Source of the DNA: Nostoc sp. UHCC 0702
GTDB lineage: Bacteria > Cyanobacteriota > Cyanobacteriia > Cyanobacteriales > Nostocaceae
NCBI GenBank assembly: GCA_017164015.1
Contig: CP071065.1
Coordinates: forward strand, 2,260,501 to 2,324,500
DNA: 64,000 bases
Reading direction: 5' to 3'
Shown: positions 1 to 8,590 of the stretch, piece after piece
How the letters are laid out: each line of letters begins with the position of its first letter
Position numbering within the stretch: position 1 is the first letter of the stretch
The notes under the pieces: model-generated
What the model saw: only the letters and a program-made list of their open reading frames with translations
Told to the model about the DNA's origin: nothing
Database searches by the model: none
Made by a program: the position numbers and the translations under genes

Positions 1-1497
1 AGCCGGATCAAACATAGCTGAACCAACACCAGCTAAGACAACGCTTCTAGCAGGAATACGGGTTTCTCTGGGGGTTCCTGCGGCTAATGTATAATCAGCC
101 TCACAAAAACGTACCAGAAAGGGACTAAAGGGATTAAAACGAATAGCCTCCCAGACATACTTATCAAAAGTCTTGTCATCATTGGCTTGAGCTGCTGCTA
201 AGGCCTTTTGGAAAATTTCAGGACGTTTGAGTAGTTGTTCTATTGCTTGAGTGATTACTTGGGCAGTGCCTTCGATACTTCCTACTAATAAAATGATCAT
301 GTGGCTGATGATTTTAGTTTCATCAAAGGAAATATCGTTAGCGAATTTTGTTGTCGCTAACCGGGTAAAAACGTCTGCGGGTGCTGTAGTAGCGACTGGC
401 TGTGTTTTTTTCTGTTTGAGGAGTTCAGTTAGATAAGTACGCATCTCATTACCAGATTGAACCGAAGCTTCATGAACTTTCGGATCATTGGTCAAGTTTC
501 TGAACATATCATCTTGGGTTGTTTTTGCCCAACGATACATGGTTGCTAAATCAGGGCCAGGAAAACCAAAATATTCGCCACAAAGCTTGATGGGTACAAA
601 TTTGGCTAAATCCTGTACAACTTCAATTTTCCCCGTAGCTGCTGATTTATCTAATGCAGATTTAGCAATTTCTCCTACCTTTTTTCTGACAAATGGTAAA
701 TCCTCCAATCGCAACACCGTTCTCATAACTGACTTGTCCCCCCAGTTATATTCTGAGTTATCCCTGGCCAGCATACAAGGGCCAAAAACCGGGTCCATTT
801 TGGGAGCAAAAGCTCTGACTGAGAAGTATTCTGGGCGAGATAAAATTTCTTGCACGTCAGGAAATAAACTTACAAGAACGAATTTAGGGGTAATAAAAAT
901 GGGTCGATTTGACCGCAATTCTTTAAATAATCCTTGCCAATCTGTCCAAACTCCTTGATTAACAACTTGAACTCTCTCAGCAATATTTTCTGCCGGAATA
1001 CTGTCGTACTTTTCTAAATAAGAAAAGGGCATATAAGTAACACTCCACTGTGCGTATGGTGCATTATTTGGGTCATCAACATGAATCGTTACAGTATCAG
1101 GATACACAGCGTTAGGAGAGCAGCCTCTACACCGTGCTACGTACTTGCCAGTATCTGCTTTTAAGGCGTATTTGCCATTCGCTAAACGTTCAGGAGTAAA
1201 TTGAGCATAGGGTAAGGAGGGATCATCTACATGAACAGTAACAAAGTCTGGATAAGCACCTTTAACGATGCAGCCCCGACATCGCGCCACATACTTACCT
1301 GTGTCTGCTTTGAGGGCAATCTTACCACCACCCACATCAACAACCTCAAATTGTGCGTATGGATGGCTAGAGACAGGACTGTCGATATGTACTGTGATTG
1401 TGTCAGGATTGTTCCCGACAGTTTGCTGACAGTTATTGCAACGAGAAAACCATTTTCCGGTGTCTGCTTGTAAGGCTATTTTTAGACCTTTTAGCAT
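1..1497 (-). CDS. Cytochrome P450 with N-terminal triple-repeat (beta-trefoil-like) domain, partial
   Basis: The reading frame is open from an ATG at 1497 (GGAG upstream) to the left window edge: 499 codons, with the C-terminus and heme-cysteine loop missing. Residues about 8-155 are three copies of a 50-residue repeat with the core LKADTGKYVARCRGC followed by YPD.VT.HVDDP and PYAQ. Each copy has a CxxC pair (C20/C23, C73/C76, C123/C126). Three such repeats suggest a beta-trefoil or fascin-like module (inference). From about residue 185 the protein resembles a bacterial P450: an I-helix-like segment with GSIEGT and the K-helix ExxR motif at E450-R453 in WEAIRF. P450s are heme monooxygenases or peroxygenases; the substrate is unknown. 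It lies 51 bp downstream of the DUF2235 hydrolase on the same strand, so the two are probably co-transcribed. The P450 assignment is solid for the part seen; the role of the N-terminal module is unknown. Confidence 0.8.
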   Translation of the reverse strand, partial: MLKGLKIALQADTGKWFSRCNNCQQTVGNNPDTITVHIDSPVSSHPYAQFEVVDVGGGKIALKADTGKYVARCRGCIVKGAYPDFVTVHVDDPSLPYAQFTPERLANGKYALKADTGKYVARCRGCSPNAVYPDTVTIHVDDPNNAPYAQWSVTYMPFSYLEKYDSIPAENIAERVQVVNQGVWTDWQGLFKELRSNRPIFITPKFVLVSLFPDVQEILSRPEYFSVRAFAPKMDPVFGPCMLARDNSEYNWGDKSVMRTVLRLEDLPFVRKKVGEIAKSALDKSAATGKIEVVQDLAKFVPIKLCGEYFGFPGPDLATMYRWAKTTQDDMFRNLTNDPKVHEASVQSGNEMRTYLTELLKQKKTQPVATTAPADVFTRLATTKFANDISFDETKIISHMIILLVGSIEGTAQVITQAIEQLLKRPEIFQKALAAAQANDDKTFDKYVWEAIRFNPFSPFLVRFCEADYTLAAGTPRETRIPARSVVLAGVGSAMFDPA

Positions 1498-1548
1498 TTA
1501 GGAATTATCTCCATTTTTTGTTTATGGAATTTTGATTTAAAGACATCC

Positions 1549-2559
1549 CTATTTCTTGATCTTGGGAATGACTTTTTCTAGATTTTTTGGTCGATAATCT
1601 GGACTGTTTTTCAACCGCTCAATTGCGCTTTCATGAAGGTCTTCAACAGCATCCCCGATTTCACGCAGCTTAATTCCTGCCAATTTAAAGAAGCCGGGAT
1701 CGTTCTTAAATTTGCAACTATAATCAGGCTTAATCCCTGTCGGAATGGCGCTGATATCGAATTCTAGACCTAATTCCAATTCCCCAATGGAATCAATCAT
1801 CCACTTCAAAGCTGCATCTGATAATCCCCTGTGTTCTTCTGTACCACCACCAACGCAACCATGTTCACCCGGAAACCATTTTTGAATCACACGCTGATTT
1901 TCAGCTTCAGGATTCTTCTGCATACGAGTTACAGCAAAAACTTCCCGCACTTCATCAATCGCCATGGCGTGCAATGCATTGAAAATATACTTATTCAAAG
2001 TAGTGTCGTGGAATTTATAACGCTGATGAAGCTGATCGCTAAACATTTTCAATCCAGGAGTTACGGGAATACCAAGAGCGCCGACAGTGTCAAAGCAACC
2101 CAACAGGGTAATAGGAACTCGCTCACCATGAGCTTCACGATATTGCTTTGCTTGGTTATCTTTGGGTTTAACCCCGCGATCGCGGTAAAGTTCGTAAGCT
2201 TCTGGTGCTTTTTGGATATGTGGACGCTCTAGAAGTCCTGAACAGTAAATCATTCCCGCTAAACTTCTAGCTGTGTATGCACCACGACTAAAGCCGAATA
2301 GATAAATTTCATCACCACGCACATAGTTAAGAGACAAAAATCGATAACCATCTTGTATATTTTGATCGATCCCAGCTCCTGTCGCACCACCCATAATCTT
2401 TTGGCTTTCCGTACCAATACCTTCATCATAAAAAACAATCTGTGGAGTGCCATCTACAGCGGTTGGTGTAATAGCTTGAGCTAATTTCACCACATTGCTT
2501 GGACAGGCACTTTTTAAATCCTGCCATGTTCCGTCAAAGCAAAGAATTAGACGCTTCAT
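1549..2559 (-). CDS. DUF2235 (Tle1-like) alpha/beta hydrolase
   Basis: 336 residues from the ATG at 2559; an open frame upstream (to 2787) is translated intron remnant, not protein. The start MKRLILCFDGT, the nucleophile elbow GFSRG with Ser91 and the later VRGDEIYLFG context are typical of DUF2235, the family that includes type VI lipase effectors of the Tle1 group. Members hydrolyse phospholipids or related esters. No signal peptide or membrane segment is visible, so it is probably cytoplasmic or delivered by another route. It is followed 51 bp downstream by the repeat-P450 gene on the same strand. A lipase-plus-P450 pair could release and then oxidise a fatty acid (inference). No immunity protein or T6SS gene is seen in the window. 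Confidence 0.75.
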   Translation of the reverse strand: MKRLILCFDGTWQDLKSACPSNVVKLAQAITPTAVDGTPQIVFYDEGIGTESQKIMGGATGAGIDQNIQDGYRFLSLNYVRGDEIYLFGFSRGAYTARSLAGMIYCSGLLERPHIQKAPEAYELYRDRGVKPKDNQAKQYREAHGERVPITLLGCFDTVGALGIPVTPGLKMFSDQLHQRYKFHDTTLNKYIFNALHAMAIDEVREVFAVTRMQKNPEAENQRVIQKWFPGEHGCVGGGTEEHRGLSDAALKWMIDSIGELELGLEFDISAIPTGIKPDYSCKFKNDPGFFKLAGIKLREIGDAVEDLHESAIERLKNSPDYRPKNLEKVIPKIKK

Positions 2560-2639
2560 GTTTTGTATTTCCGCGTGTGTGAGTAAGCAAAAATAGAACA
2601 GATCATCTGTGAAAGTTGAAGATGATCTAGGGTAGCCGC

Positions 2640-2820
2640 CGAGAGGTAGAGTCGAGGGGAATGTTGCCATTCCACCCCTCTCTTCCGAAACCGTGCTTGC
2701 GGTAGGGTAGGTAGCCAGCGAGTTACCAAATATTGGCACTTTTCCAACCACCCCCCTCCAAACGAAGCATGACCGTTTCCGTATCACTTCGCTTTCTAGT
2801 AATTTTTACGTTTGAGAGCG
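2640..2820 (-). repeat. Probable 3' end of decayed group II intron
   Basis: Directly after the maturase fragment the minus strand carries CGCAAGCACGGTTTCGGAAG and then a hairpin-forming run of the GAGAGGGGTGGAATGGCAAC type pairing with CATTCCCCTCGACTCTACC. This resembles intron domains V and VI. The boundary with the DUF2235 leader is not exact. Confidence 0.45.
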
Positions 2821-3171
2821 TCACCGAAGGTTGTAAGCCATACAGTAATACTGGACTAATCCTCGATATTCCGCTTGATACTGGCTAACGGGAGCTGTAG
2901 GCATTGTCGTTGACTCTTTGCGTCATGTGTATAGGCTTCCCAAAGCGCATATATTTAACACAATGGTCTTTAATTACGCTTTTTGGAACCAAAAGACCCA
3001 CACTACCGTTGATACATCTTTGACCACGATGGTCTTGACGCAGCTTTCACCACAACGTGAAGCAGCATAGATGCGCTTTTGCAACTTGAAAACATATCGC
3101 TCGACTTTTCGCCAATTAATACTTTTCCATCCCTCTGTCTTCAACATTGAATCAGATTTAGGCTTATTCAT
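2821..3171 (-). pseudogene. Group II intron reverse transcriptase/maturase remnant
   Basis: Three pieces of a group II intron-encoded protein lie in order on the minus strand. The N-terminal piece, from the ATG at 3171, contains KSINWRKVERYVFKLQKRIY, the usual start of the protein before the RT domain. After a large deletion that removed the polymerase core comes a maturase-domain piece with VPKSVIKDHCVKYMRFGKP. It ends at a stop and continues one frame over as SQYQAEYRGLVQYYCMAYNL, then stops at 2821. The polymerase motif YADD is absent, so the intron cannot be self-sufficient. It sits just upstream of DUF2235 and may have inserted into that gene's upstream region. Confidence 0.75.
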
Positions 3172-3365
3172 TGCTACTTGTACCTCTAGCTTTTGGCACA
3201 TTGCGGTTCACGTCAGCATATCCCGGACAGGGAGCAACGCGCAAAGATGTGAACACCCTCCTCGCCTTCTCTTTCTTTTCTTTGCGCTCTTAGCGCATGA
3301 GCTTACATCTGTTAGTCAATGGCTGGAAGTGCTTTGACATAATTCAAAGTATGCTTGGCTTTTCA

Positions 3366-3473
3366 ACTCAATAGTTGAGTTAAATTCAGAACTTTTAAAA
3401 CTCAGTTAAATTCAGGTCAACTCAGCTAAATTCAGGTTAACTCAGCTAAATTCAGTTAAATTCAGTTAAATTC
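3366..3473. repeat. 20-bp tandem repeat abutting truncated transposase
   Basis: About five degenerate copies of a 20-base unit of the form AACTCAGTTAAATTCAGGTC, itself two similar 10-base halves. The last copy runs directly into the truncated transposase frame at 3470. Confidence 0.7.
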
Positions 3474-4777
3474 TGGTACGCTACCAGGAACATAGAAGTG
3501 TTCCCCAAATACACACTCACCTTGAATTAAAGGGTATATGTATAAGCCAACGAACTGTCACGCACCTAATTGACAGATATGACGAGTTACTTTCTTTGTG
3601 GCTAAAAGACCATAAAAGGTTAAAAGCAATAGTGGCTAATCAAGGACGGGTGATATTAGCGATCGATGGAATGCAGCCAGAAATTGGACATGAGGTATTA
3701 TGGGTAATTCGAGATTGCTTATCAGGAGAAATTTTACTTGCTAAAACCTTATTATCATCAAGAAATGAAGATTTAGTGGCGTTATTATTAGAAGTAACTA
3801 ATACCCTAAATGTACCAATTGATGGCGTTGTTAGTGATGGACAACAATCAATTCGCAAAGCTGTTGGGTTAGCATTACCTAGTATTGCTCATGGTTTATG
3901 TCATTACCATTACCTGAAAGAAGCAATTAAACCCATATATGAGGCGGATAGACATGCAAAAAAGGAATTGAAAAAAAAAGTTAGAGGATTACGAGACATT
4001 GAACGTAGTGTTACCAATGAAGATAAGGATTTGGCAACTATTATTGAAGATTATTGCTCGGCAGTGCGTAGTTCTATAACCAATGATGGTCATCCACCGC
4101 GCTTAGCCATCTGGATTAAAGTTACAAGAAAATTTGACATTGATAGAGCAAAGCTTAGAAAGGATGGAAAAAAAAGTGCTTTACCACCACCTTTAGTCAA
4201 CCTAAAACACCTGATAGCCAAGGGATTATCTGCGACTGCATCTTTATTTTCACCTGTTAGGGTTGCATATGAGTGGATTGATAAAGCTAGTAATATTCTC
4301 AACAATAAAATAGCTCTTGATGCTGCTGGAGTCAAACAAAGTTATCAGCAACTGTTAACAGAAATGTCCCAACAAAAGCAGAAATCTGGTACACTGAATA
4401 CCGCAATCGATAACTTTATAAAAACCACTCATAACTACCGGGCTGGACTTTTTCATTGTTATGAAATTGAAGATTTTCCCAGAACTAATAATGACTTAGA
4501 ACATGCTTTTGGTATGCTACGTCATCATCAACGTCGTTGTACTGGTCGTAAGGTTGCCCCCTCATCCCTCGTCATTCGTGGTTCTGTCAAACTTGCTTGC
4601 GCGATCGCTACTAAACTTCATTCTTTTACCGCATCTGATTTAGCACAAGTTGATATTCATACTTGGCTCGAATTACGCTCTCAATTGCAGAAACACCACA
4701 AAGCCAGAATTGAACAGTATCGATTTCGCAGAAACCCTAAAGCTTACTTAGCTAATCTAGAGAGTCGTCTTCTCTAG
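3470..4777 (+). pseudogene. 5'-truncated DDE-type transposase
   Basis: The frame is continuous from a stop at 3467 to 4777. Residues matching a transposase N-terminal region (RYQEHRSVPQIH, then ISQRTVTHLIDRYDELL) precede the first possible start (a TTG at 3596), so the true N-terminus has been lost where the tandem repeat begins. The body has features of a DDE-type transposase: LAIDGMQPEIGHEVLWVI, VVSDGQQSIRKAV and a late ENDLEHAF-like segment (NNDLEHAFGMLRHHQR) that would supply the glutamate. I cannot name the IS family with certainty. No terminal inverted repeats were found on either side. The remaining catalytic region is intact but the gene probably lacks a normal start. Confidence 0.7.
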
Positions 4778-4808
4778 TGAATTTTACCACACTAGGAAAT
4801 AACTAATC

Positions 4809-4885
4809 ATGCCCAATGCCCCATGCCCCATGCCCAATTCCCTATTTAAATTCCCCAGTCCCCAGTCCCCAGTCCCCAGTCCCCG
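4809..4885. repeat. Short tandem repeats (ATGCCCC and CCCCAGT units)
   Basis: Consecutive ATGCCCC-type units are followed by four to five CCCCAGT heptamers ending at 4885. These are the short tandemly repeated repetitive sequences known from heterocystous cyanobacteria. They lie at the 3' end of the TPR gene. Confidence 0.85.
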
Positions 4886-4893
4886 ATACCTTG

Positions 4894-6144
4894 TTAGAGT
4901 GAATTGGCTTTGGGTACTTTTTCAATTTGTTGAGTAAAGTATGCTTCTTGATGTTTGAGTTTTTTTGCGAGTTCTAAACCTTTTTGAAAGGCTGTTAGTG
5001 CTTGAGGATACTCTTTGCGTTCTAAATACATTTGTCCCATTTGGTCATATGCTTCCATCAACCCGTAGAAATTAACAGCTTGCTCTTGTGTGACTACAAG
5101 AATTTGACTAGTTTGTAAAGCTTCTTCTATTTGTCCAGTAGAGCGATATAGCGCTATTAACTTTTGCAAAGCTTCACCAGCACGAGTAAATTGCTGCAAT
5201 TGCCAAGCTGTGGTATAAGCTTCTTGATAATTGTTGAAAGCTTCTGGTAGTAAACTCGGATTTTCTCGTGCTAGAGCTTCATAATTTGCAGCAATTGTGA
5301 GTTTCAATTTTGGTATTTCAGTCAGATTGTTTTCATTCACGTAAATTTTTGCTAGTTTTTCTAGCATATTTACTGCCTGCTGTGGTTGTTTTCCCTGCTC
5401 GTAAATATAAGCAAGCTGTTGCATGTATGCTAGTTCATTGGTGCGATCGCCTTCTTGGACAGCTAAACTCAGTAATTCTTCGTAGGTAGTAGCAGCTTGA
5501 GGATAATCAAACCAGGTTAAATGTAGTTCCCCTATAATTTTCAGGGTTTGTACTATTGCTGCTGCATCTTGTTGCTGTCGTACTGCTGTCAAAACTTGGT
5601 TATAAACTTCTAGGGCAGGTTTGAGCGATCGCACGTTTTGGTAAGCTTGACCTAGCGATCGCAAAAGTTCAACGTCAACAGTTTTTTGCGTCACATTTTT
5701 TTTGGCAACCTTTTTAGGGGATTGTACCTGTTTTTGAATAGCTTGCAATCGCTGATTAATGTAGTATATCTCTTGGCGATCGCTTTCATTCCAAGCGTAA
5801 GCACCCACCCGCGACAGTGCTTGCACCTCTGCTAATGAACCTAAAAAGCGCCGCAAGCGTAGTTCCCGGTTCCAAATTTCAAACGCTGCTACTTTATCCC
5901 CTGCTTGCAGTTTCAGTGTAGCTTGTTGATTCAACTCATCCAGTGCCACCTGCAATTGTAGCTGTTCAGAGAGGGTTAACTCCCGTTTATTCTTCAAATT
6001 TGGCAGCAGTGGATCGGGTGTAGTAATTTCCAGTGGGCTAGGAGGAAATTTATCCAGATCTTCAGGGTTTTGACTCTGTGCTAGAGCCAAAGAACTGCTA
6101 AAGAGTATAGCGATCGTAATAGTAACACTTAAGCGCCGTAGCAT
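4894..6144 (-). CDS. Secreted TPR-repeat protein
   Basis: 416 residues from the ATG at 6144. The signal peptide MLRRLSVTITIAILFSSSLA is followed by a likely cleavage near LAQS, so the protein is exported. A proline-rich stretch (about residues 30-45) leads into a helical region. From about residue 165 to the end there are five to six tetratricopeptide repeats (for example AYDQMGQMYLERKEYPQALTAF), which form protein-binding superhelices. The open frame extends upstream to 6336, but that part is translated CCCCAGT/GGGCATT repeat DNA, so the signal-peptide Met is the supported start. The partner is unknown. Confidence 0.8.
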   Translation of the reverse strand: MLRRLSVTITIAILFSSSLALAQSQNPEDLDKFPPSPLEITTPDPLLPNLKNKRELTLSEQLQLQVALDELNQQATLKLQAGDKVAAFEIWNRELRLRRFLGSLAEVQALSRVGAYAWNESDRQEIYYINQRLQAIQKQVQSPKKVAKKNVTQKTVDVELLRSLGQAYQNVRSLKPALEVYNQVLTAVRQQQDAAAIVQTLKIIGELHLTWFDYPQAATTYEELLSLAVQEGDRTNELAYMQQLAYIYEQGKQPQQAVNMLEKLAKIYVNENNLTEIPKLKLTIAANYEALARENPSLLPEAFNNYQEAYTTAWQLQQFTRAGEALQKLIALYRSTGQIEEALQTSQILVVTQEQAVNFYGLMEAYDQMGQMYLERKEYPQALTAFQKGLELAKKLKHQEAYFTQQIEKVPKANSL

Positions 6145-6154
6145 TGGTATTTTA

Positions 6155-6297
6155 CCTATATGGGCAATTGGGCATTGGGCATTGGGCATTGGGCATTGGG
6201 TATTGGTTACTTTTTTATCTCTTTCCCAGTCCCCAGTCACCAGTCCCCAGTCCCTAGTCCCCAGTCCCCAGTTCCTGGTTCCCATTCCCCATTCCCA
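6155..6297. repeat. Short tandem repeats (GGGCATT and CCCCAGT units)
   Basis: Four GGGCATT-type units (about 6160-6205) and a longer degenerate run of CCCCAGT heptamers (about 6228-6297). Together with the run at 4809-4885 they bracket the TPR gene on both sides. Confidence 0.85.
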
Positions 6298-6363
6298 AGC
6301 TTTACAAGTTAGCCGGTAAGCGTAAAGCTCAGTCACAAAGCGTGCTGAGATATAAGCGACTCG

Positions 6364-6379
6364 TGCGGTTTTAACCGCA
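6364..6379. repeat. Perfect palindrome at left side of TnpB element
   Basis: TGCGGTTTTAACCGCA forms a perfect hairpin 63 bp before the chosen tnpB start. IS200/IS605-type ends carry such subterminal hairpins, so this may belong to the left end. Confidence 0.45.
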
Positions 6380-6442
6380 TTTAATCTTTCTTACCCGTTA
6401 GTTTTACGCCAACTATGGTAGTATAAGATGGGAGGTAGAAAG

Positions 6443-7633
6443 ATGCTAGTCTTTGAATTTAAAGCGTATGGGAAGGCGGCGCAGTTAACAGCAATAGATG
6501 ATGCAATTCGGACTGCAAAGTTCATCCGCAATAGCTGTATTCGGCTATGGATGGACGTTTTAGATATAGGTAAAAACGATTTGCAGAAATACTGTGCTGT
6601 ACTTGCGGCTAACTTTCCCTTTGCAAATGAACTCAACTCAATGGCTCGTCAAGCTTCTGCTGAACGAGCATGGTCTTCTATCTCCCGGTTTTATGACAAC
6701 TGTAACAAAGGTATTCCGGGTTTAAAGGGATATCCTCAATTCCAGAAAGATTGTCGTTCTGTTGAATACAAAACGTCAGGATGGAAGCTTGCAGATAATC
6801 GTAAATCCATAACCTTCACCGATAAAAAAGGTATTGGAAGGTTAAAACTCAAAGGTACTCGTGATTTGCACTTCTACCAAATCAACCAAATTAAACGGGT
6901 GAGATTGGTAAAACGTGCGGATGGTGTGTATGTTCAATTCTGCATTGATGTTGACCGTTTTGAAAACATAGAACCGAGTGGTAAAACGGTGGGGTTAGAT
7001 GTTGGCTTGAAGGAATATTACACCGACTCTGAAGGGAGAATGGTTGAAAATCCTAAGTTTCTTCTAAGGAGTGAAAAAGTTCTCAAGCGCTCTCAACGTC
7101 GTGTTTCTAGAAGGGTGAAAGGTTCAAAGAACAGAGGCAAGGCTAGACAGATTTTAAGTAAGCGCCACCTCAAAATAAGTAGGCAACGTAAAGACCATGC
7201 TGTGAAATTAGCACGGTGCGTAGTTCAGTCTAACGACTTGATAGCTTATGAAGATTTGAGGATTAAAAATCTGGTGAAAAATCACTGTTTAGCCAAGTCT
7301 ATTAATGACGCATCTTGGTATCAGTTCCGTGTCTGGATTGAGTACTTTGGAAAAGTATTTAAACGTGTCACGGTTGCGGTTAATCCGCAATACAGCAGCC
7401 AAGAATGTTCTGGCTGCGGTGAAGTTGTCAAGAAAACTCTATCTACCAGAACCCATGCATGTTTGTGTGGTTGTGTCATGGATAGGGATGAAAACGCTGC
7501 TAGAAATATCCTTAGTCGGGGATTGGGTACGGTAGGGCATACCGGAACCTTTGCGCTAGACGCAAGCAACGCTTTAGGAGATAAGACCTCTACTCAGTTT
7601 GGTGAAAACCTGATTGAGCAAGTCATGTCTTAG
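6443..7633 (+). CDS. tnpB: TnpB-type RNA-guided nuclease (IS200/IS605, IS1341-like)
   Basis: 396 residues from the ATG at 6443, which has GGAGGT upstream; an earlier ATG at 6428 has no such site. TnpB is the OrfB protein of IS200/IS605 elements, now known as an omega-RNA-guided DNA nuclease related to Cas12. The RuvC residues are all present: D186 in GLDVGL, E270 in AYEDLR and D349 in DRDENAARNI. The zinc-binding pairs are C-x-x-C in ECSGCG and CLCGC. The usual length is about 370-410, so the gene appears complete. No TnpA transposase is nearby, so the element depends on one elsewhere. A right-end hairpin follows the stop. It may be active as a nuclease. Confidence 0.9.
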   Translation: MLVFEFKAYGKAAQLTAIDDAIRTAKFIRNSCIRLWMDVLDIGKNDLQKYCAVLAANFPFANELNSMARQASAERAWSSISRFYDNCNKGIPGLKGYPQFQKDCRSVEYKTSGWKLADNRKSITFTDKKGIGRLKLKGTRDLHFYQINQIKRVRLVKRADGVYVQFCIDVDRFENIEPSGKTVGLDVGLKEYYTDSEGRMVENPKFLLRSEKVLKRSQRRVSRRVKGSKNRGKARQILSKRHLKISRQRKDHAVKLARCVVQSNDLIAYEDLRIKNLVKNHCLAKSINDASWYQFRVWIEYFGKVFKRVTVAVNPQYSSQECSGCGEVVKKTLSTRTHACLCGCVMDRDENAARNILSRGLGTVGHTGTFALDASNALGDKTSTQFGENLIEQVMS

Positions 7634-7672
7634 ATTAAAGAATCTCAGTGGCTTCAGCCCTGAGAGTGTCAA
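7550..7672 (+). ncRNA. Putative omega-RNA (reRNA) scaffold and right end
   Basis: The hairpin CTCAG-GGC-TTCA-GCC-CTGAG at 7644-7664 is followed by AGTGTCAA, the layout of TnpB element right ends. In studied TnpB systems the guide RNA scaffold overlaps the 3' end of tnpB and this right end, with the guide being the flanking sequence just after it (here from about 7673). The 5' end of the RNA is a guess. Confidence 0.4.
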
Positions 7673-7716
7673 AATACTTTCAGATAATATTCAAGCAACT
7701 GGTTGATCATCTTTAA

Positions 7717-8319
7717 ATGACTCATTCTACAGATATTGCCACCTTAGCTCGCTGGATGGCAGCAGATTTTAGCAATCAAGAACAAGCTTTTGAAAACCCA
7801 CCTTTTTTTGCCCACATTCGCGTGTGTATCCGTCCTCTTCCTTTAGAACTGTTCTCTGGAATAAGCTTGTTTCTCGAACAGGCTTATGACTATATGCTTA
7901 ATCAACCCTACCGGATGCGGGTTATGAAGTTGATTCAGACAGAAAACAACATTGTCATTGAACACTACAATGTTAAGGAAGAACAAAAGTTTTACGGTGC
8001 ATCCCGCGATCTCGAACGGCTCAAAACCTTATCTATTGACCAACTGGAGAAAATGCCAGGTTGTAACATGGTTGTAGAATGGACAGGCAATAGCTTTAAG
8101 GGCAGGGTTGAACCTGGTAAAGGCTGCATTGTGGTTCGTAACGGTAAAAACACTTATCTTGATAATGAATTTGAGATTGACCCTGAGAAATTTCTCAGTC
8201 TTGATCGGGGACGAGATCTAGAAAGTGATGAGCGTCTGTGGGGTTCTATTGCTGGCCCATTTCATTTTCTGCGTTGGAACAGTTTTGCCGACGAGGTGAT
8301 AGTAACTTCTGAGTCTTGA
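7717..8319 (+). CDS. cpcT: CpcT/CpeT-type phycobiliprotein chromophore lyase
   Basis: 200 residues, the normal length for the CpcT/CpeT family. These are beta-barrel (lipocalin-like) lyases that attach phycocyanobilin to a cysteine of the phycocyanin or phycoerythrocyanin beta subunit (Cys-153/155 type site). The sequence shows the family features ARWMAADFSNQEQA near the start, LEQAYDYMLNQPYR in the middle and a WTGNSFKGRVEPG stretch. It stands alone; no phycobilisome genes are adjacent. It supports a phycobilisome-bearing cyanobacterium. The symbol is family-level: CpcT versus CpeT cannot be settled by eye. Confidence 0.8.
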   Translation: MTHSTDIATLARWMAADFSNQEQAFENPPFFAHIRVCIRPLPLELFSGISLFLEQAYDYMLNQPYRMRVMKLIQTENNIVIEHYNVKEEQKFYGASRDLERLKTLSIDQLEKMPGCNMVVEWTGNSFKGRVEPGKGCIVVRNGKNTYLDNEFEIDPEKFLSLDRGRDLESDERLWGSIAGPFHFLRWNSFADEVIVTSES

Positions 8320-8407
8320 GTTCTATAAATGCTTTGGCGCTGAAGCAGGGAAAAGTTACCACGAGGTTTTCTCGCCAAAAGAAACTGCACTGCACCTGAT
8401 GCTAAAC

Positions 8408-8428
8408 CCCCACTTCACCAAAGTGGGG
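8408..8428 (+). terminator. Hairpin downstream of cpcT
   Basis: CCCCACTT / AAGTGGGG with a five-base loop, 88 bp after the cpcT stop. It has no clean T-run directly after, so it is a candidate terminator only. Confidence 0.4.
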
Positions 8429-8590
8429 ATTGTTAAATCCGAAATCACTTACCTTCCATCCACCAAGTTTCAAAGACTTTCGGATGGTTAACGTTATTAT
8501 CCACACACAATGGTCTCGCCCCTCTGCCCTGAAAAAAATCGCTCTTTTTTTTGCAACACAGCAAAGAACAGTTCTATTGGAGAAAACATT

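Noticed and set aside
251..958. Plus-strand open frames of 61 and 156 codons
   Set aside because: They are antisense to the P450 gene, which shows clear family motifs over the same bases.
2560..2787. N-terminal extension of the DUF2235 protein
   Set aside because: The extra 76 codons translate intron-remnant DNA; the family starts at MKRLILCFDGT.
3366..3473. CRISPR array
   Set aside because: The 20-bp units are contiguous without unique spacers; no cas genes are nearby.
6145..6336. N-terminal extension of the TPR protein
   Set aside because: It translates CCCCAGT/GGGCATT repeats and would bury the signal peptide.
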